This document shows, one piece after another, positions 61,755-64,000 of a stretch of 64,000 nt of DNA. Under the pieces are notes generated by a model. The model had not been told where the DNA came from. It worked only from the letters and a program-made list of their open reading frames with translations, and did not search any database. The DNA lies in NCBI GenBank assembly GCA_018873225.1, contig JAEILZ010000004.1:3596001-3660000 (forward strand). Direction: 5' to 3'. The DNA is from [Phialemoniopsis] sp. UDSM-2020 (Eukaryota > Ascomycota > Sordariomycetes > Thyridiales > Thyridiaceae). Every line of letters starts with the position of its first letter. Position 1 is the stretch's first letter. The position numbers and the translations under genes are program-made.

Positions 61755-63020
61755 CTATAGCGGGTATGCAAACTGCTCAAAGGTCACCCTTCCCGTGTAG
61801 GTAGGCTTCCCAGACAGGCCACCCGAGATGGTACCGACGAATCGCGAGTACGTCTTTCGAGTTTGGGCAGCGACCTTAGCCTCTACTGCCGCATTGACCT
61901 TCAAGATACCCTCGCTTCCCAAGTCAAATTCGATATCGTAGCCATCCGGATCTCCCGTCTCTGGAACGGGAGGGTACGCATCGTTCGCCCCATATGGTCG
62001 CACCTTGACTGAGCCCGGCTGGCAGGTCGAGCTCAGCACTTTTCCGTCTTTGGCGACATACGCGGAGAAGTACTCCTTCCCGTCACGACCAAGTGTGTCA
62101 AACCATACCACGGCGTAGGGTCCGAAGTGACCGTGGCCCCAATACCATGACTGGACGTTGCCTGTGAAGGGCGTGACTCCCCAGTTCTTGTCGTGGTATC
62201 CAACTCCGTCAAACTTGACCGGCTCTCCGCCAATGATGAAGTCGGCAGATCCGTGCGCGTCCGGAATGGCATTGCTCCAGCCTACGCCGGGGCAGACTTC
62301 CTCGTTCTGTCCTGCTTTGTTGAGACCGCAGGGGTAGTGCGCCGGTGCCCTCTGGAATGGGCGGTTAGAACAAGCTAGTCACAACCCGCAGGTCTAGAGA
62401 GTGATGGCGGAGAAACATACCGATTTCAAGGTCAAAGTGCCGTGGACATCGAGAATGGGACTGTCGATTGTGACCGTGTACGTCGCCAGCTTTCCGATCT
62501 GGATGCTGGATCCCTCAAACTTGGCGCCGACAGACTTCCATTCTCCCCGTACGCCGGACTGGCCAACCTCGAGGTGGACGGCTGACTCCAAGGACGGGTC
62601 CACAGGAGCGGCGAGTTGTACCCATGTGCCGTTGTCGAAACTCGCCCACACAATGACTGCCGCTGCTCCTAGCTGCTCCGCGCCCGTGTAGCCTAGAGAC
62701 TCGGGCCCGAATTCGTAGAAGACAACCTGGAAGGACATATTACCTGATGATACCGCATCGAAATACCACCTTTGTGTGTCGAGTTAGTCTGCGGCCCGCC
62801 AAGCGTTAGTACTGAGGGAGTGGTCTCACCAGTCGTATGCAGTTCTGTTGGGGCCCGGAGCCAACTTTTGTCCGTCGAGGTTCCCGGCGACAGATGCGAA
62901 CTCGGCTGTCACGGAACCATTCTGCCAGACATTGGGTATGTCATAAGTCTTGGAGCAGCTTGGACTTGCTGCGCCTATGCGTAGCAGCCATAGCGCTGCG
63001 AAGGCAATGTAGGCAAGCAT
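61755..63020 (-). CDS. Secreted CrtC/Diels-Alderase-like lipocalin protein
   Basis: Three exons: 62830-63020, 62421-62769 and 61755-62351 (introns 60 and 69 bp with CTAAC branches), giving 378 residues. The signal peptide is MLAYIAFAALWLLRIGAASP. The tandem lipocalin-like beta-barrel pair of the hydroxyneurosporene-synthase (CrtC) superfamily is indicated by WWYFDAVSSG, FQVVFYEFGPESLG, FDGVGYHDKNWGVTPF (~228-242) and SWYWGHGHFGPYAVVWFD (~248-265). The GYHDKNWG and WYWGH-GPY motifs are shared with fungal pericyclases such as Fsa2, Phm7, CghA and MycB, which fold polyketide-derived tetramic acids. Here a signal peptide and the absence of nearby synthases argue for another, extracellular, role or a broader lipocalin function. 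Cysteines pair CGLN and EEVCPG. It is convergent with the repetitive secreted gene. Confidence 0.83.
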
Positions 63021-63774
63021 GGCGATTGCGTGACGAGATTTGAAGTTAGCCGGCTGGAGATGATGGACACTTTCGTGGGTTCACTGCGAGGAAAGGGTGA
63101 GCAGTCAGTCAAATACAAATGCAGAAATATGCGACCCTGGTAAAGTAATCGCCATTTTGTCAGCCGCGGATGCCGATCTTCAGCGCAAGCATCAAAGCAG
63201 GTCTCCCGGGTATCCGGGTATTGACTGGGTTCAGGCTCTCTGACGTAAGCGCTACCACAACTACCAACCTTTCAGAGACAACAGCGTATGCAAACAAGTG
63301 GAAAGAAACTGCGTACTTCATTGTCCGACTCGTTGGATTAAGCTTTTTCTTGATAGGTTAGACGGCACTCGATGGGGATGCGGTGGAGCCGTGATTAACA
63401 TTGAACTTCAGGGCGTTGGGGAATACAGCAAGCTTACCTTTCCAAGAACTATGTCATCATAACGACCAACTTCCTGCGAGTAAAGAGTACTTGCACATAG
63501 ATAATCAACTACTTGAGTAGATATCTACATATGAACGCACCTCCAAAGTCCGGGAAGCTGGAGGAGCCCCGCATAGCTGGACAGGGACACCCACGCGTGC
63601 CTGCCAAGCTTTTTAGAACCCCCCTTTTTCGCACGCGACTGTCCATTTTCTCCTCCAGCCCATCGTGACGCTGGCGGGGTACATTGAAGCATCCTTTGGC
63701 ACGACCGACTGCACAGCCTTGCGTGGAGTTTGTGGAGATCGGCTCTGAATCAGTCGCTCAACTTGCTGGCAAAC
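63021..63774. other. Divergent intergenic region
   Basis: About 0.75 kb between the CrtC-like gene (minus) and the F-box-like gene (plus). A minus-strand open frame at 63613-63954 is the antisense shadow of the next gene's start. Confidence 0.4.
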
Positions 63775-64000
63775 ATGGTCGTCAAAATAACCACGCTCCC
63801 TTCGGAGATACTTGCCCTCATCATTTTCTACGCGCACCCAGCAGACCACCTGAACATCGCACTCACGTGCAAGCGGCTCGGCGAATGTGGTCAGCCTAGC
63901 CTCAAACGGCACCGGACAGCCCACGACAAGTACCGCGTCACTTCTGATCTCCACCCTTGCACGATTCCCTACCTACTTCGAAACATCGTCCTAGGCGACG
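63775..64000 (+). CDS. F-box-like protein, N-terminal part (runs off the window)
   Basis: An open frame starts at ATG 63775 and is still open at the window edge (75 codons seen). It reads MVVKITTLPSEILALIIFYA, then HPADHLNIALTCKRLGECGQ, then RHRTAHDKYRVTSDLHPCTI. The LPSEIL...I...L..AL.CKRL pattern is an F-box; the HDKYRVTSDLHP and PYLLRNIVLGD segments are a known continuation in ascomycete F-box proteins. An SCF-type ubiquitin ligase adaptor role is inferred. The C-terminal substrate-binding part is outside. No stop or splice site is seen in the visible part. Confidence 0.6.
   Translation, partial: MVVKITTLPSEILALIIFYAHPADHLNIALTCKRLGECGQPSLKRHRTAHDKYRVTSDLHPCTIPYLLRNIVLGD

Noticed and set aside
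1..64000. Transposons, CRISPR arrays, IS elements
   Set aside because: No transposase, reverse transcriptase, long terminal repeat, or spaced direct-repeat array was recognised; the organism is eukaryotic, so CRISPR is not expected.

Overview
The window is nuclear DNA of a filamentous ascomycete (Pezizomycotina, most likely a Sordariomycete). Evidence: small spliceosomal introns of about 45-110 bp with GTRNGT donors, CTAAC/CTGAC branch sites and YAG acceptors; gene spacing of about 1.8 kb; many secreted proteins; and families typical of this group (HET, fungal STAND, Hrip1/Alt a 1-like elicitor, PL20 glucuronan lyase with CBM1, AA12 quinoprotein). No prokaryotic operon, tRNA, rRNA, CRISPR array or intact transposon was seen. 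All multi-exon models below were assembled by hand from splice signals and reading-frame continuity.

Layout. 0-9 kb: the 5' tip of an O-methyltransferase gene, a coding sequence broken by one in-frame stop, a PQ-loop membrane protein, a secreted SGNH hydrolase, a DJ-1/PfpI protein and a GPI-anchored-type secreted protein. 8.4-12.3 kb: housekeeping genes (NIP7, a mitochondrial DNAJC28-like protein) and a tubby-C/LURP-one-like protein. 13-26 kb: four secreted or surface proteins (one Hrip1-like, one PL20-CBM1 enzyme), a large STAND/NACHT protein, a second tubby-like protein and a GNAT acetyltransferase. 26.9-36.5 kb: a cysteine-rich secreted protein, a BAHD-like acyltransferase, a tiny membrane protein, a flavin monooxygenase divergent from an MFS transporter, and a GH28 pectinase. 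36.9-42.3 kb: an F-box-type protein, a small basic nuclear protein and an AA12 PQQ-type oxidoreductase. 43-53 kb: a CorA-like protein divergent from a RelA/SpoT-domain protein, a second flavin monooxygenase, a membrane-tethered sulfotransferase and a HET-domain protein. 54-64 kb: a very large disordered protein, an OTT_1508-type deaminase protein, a repetitive secreted protein, a secreted CrtC/Diels-Alderase-like lipocalin protein and the 5' end of an F-box-like gene.

How the genes fit together. There is no polyketide or peptide synthase, so this is not a classical biosynthetic cluster. Two themes recur: plant cell-wall attack and host interaction (SGNH, PL20-CBM1, GH28, AA12, Hrip1-like and cysteine-rich small proteins), and nonself recognition or intracellular conflict (STAND/NACHT, HET, RelA/SpoT, OTT_1508 deaminase, CorA-like, F-box). 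The 43-60 kb stretch, where several conflict-type domains lie near one another, is the most interesting part of the window.
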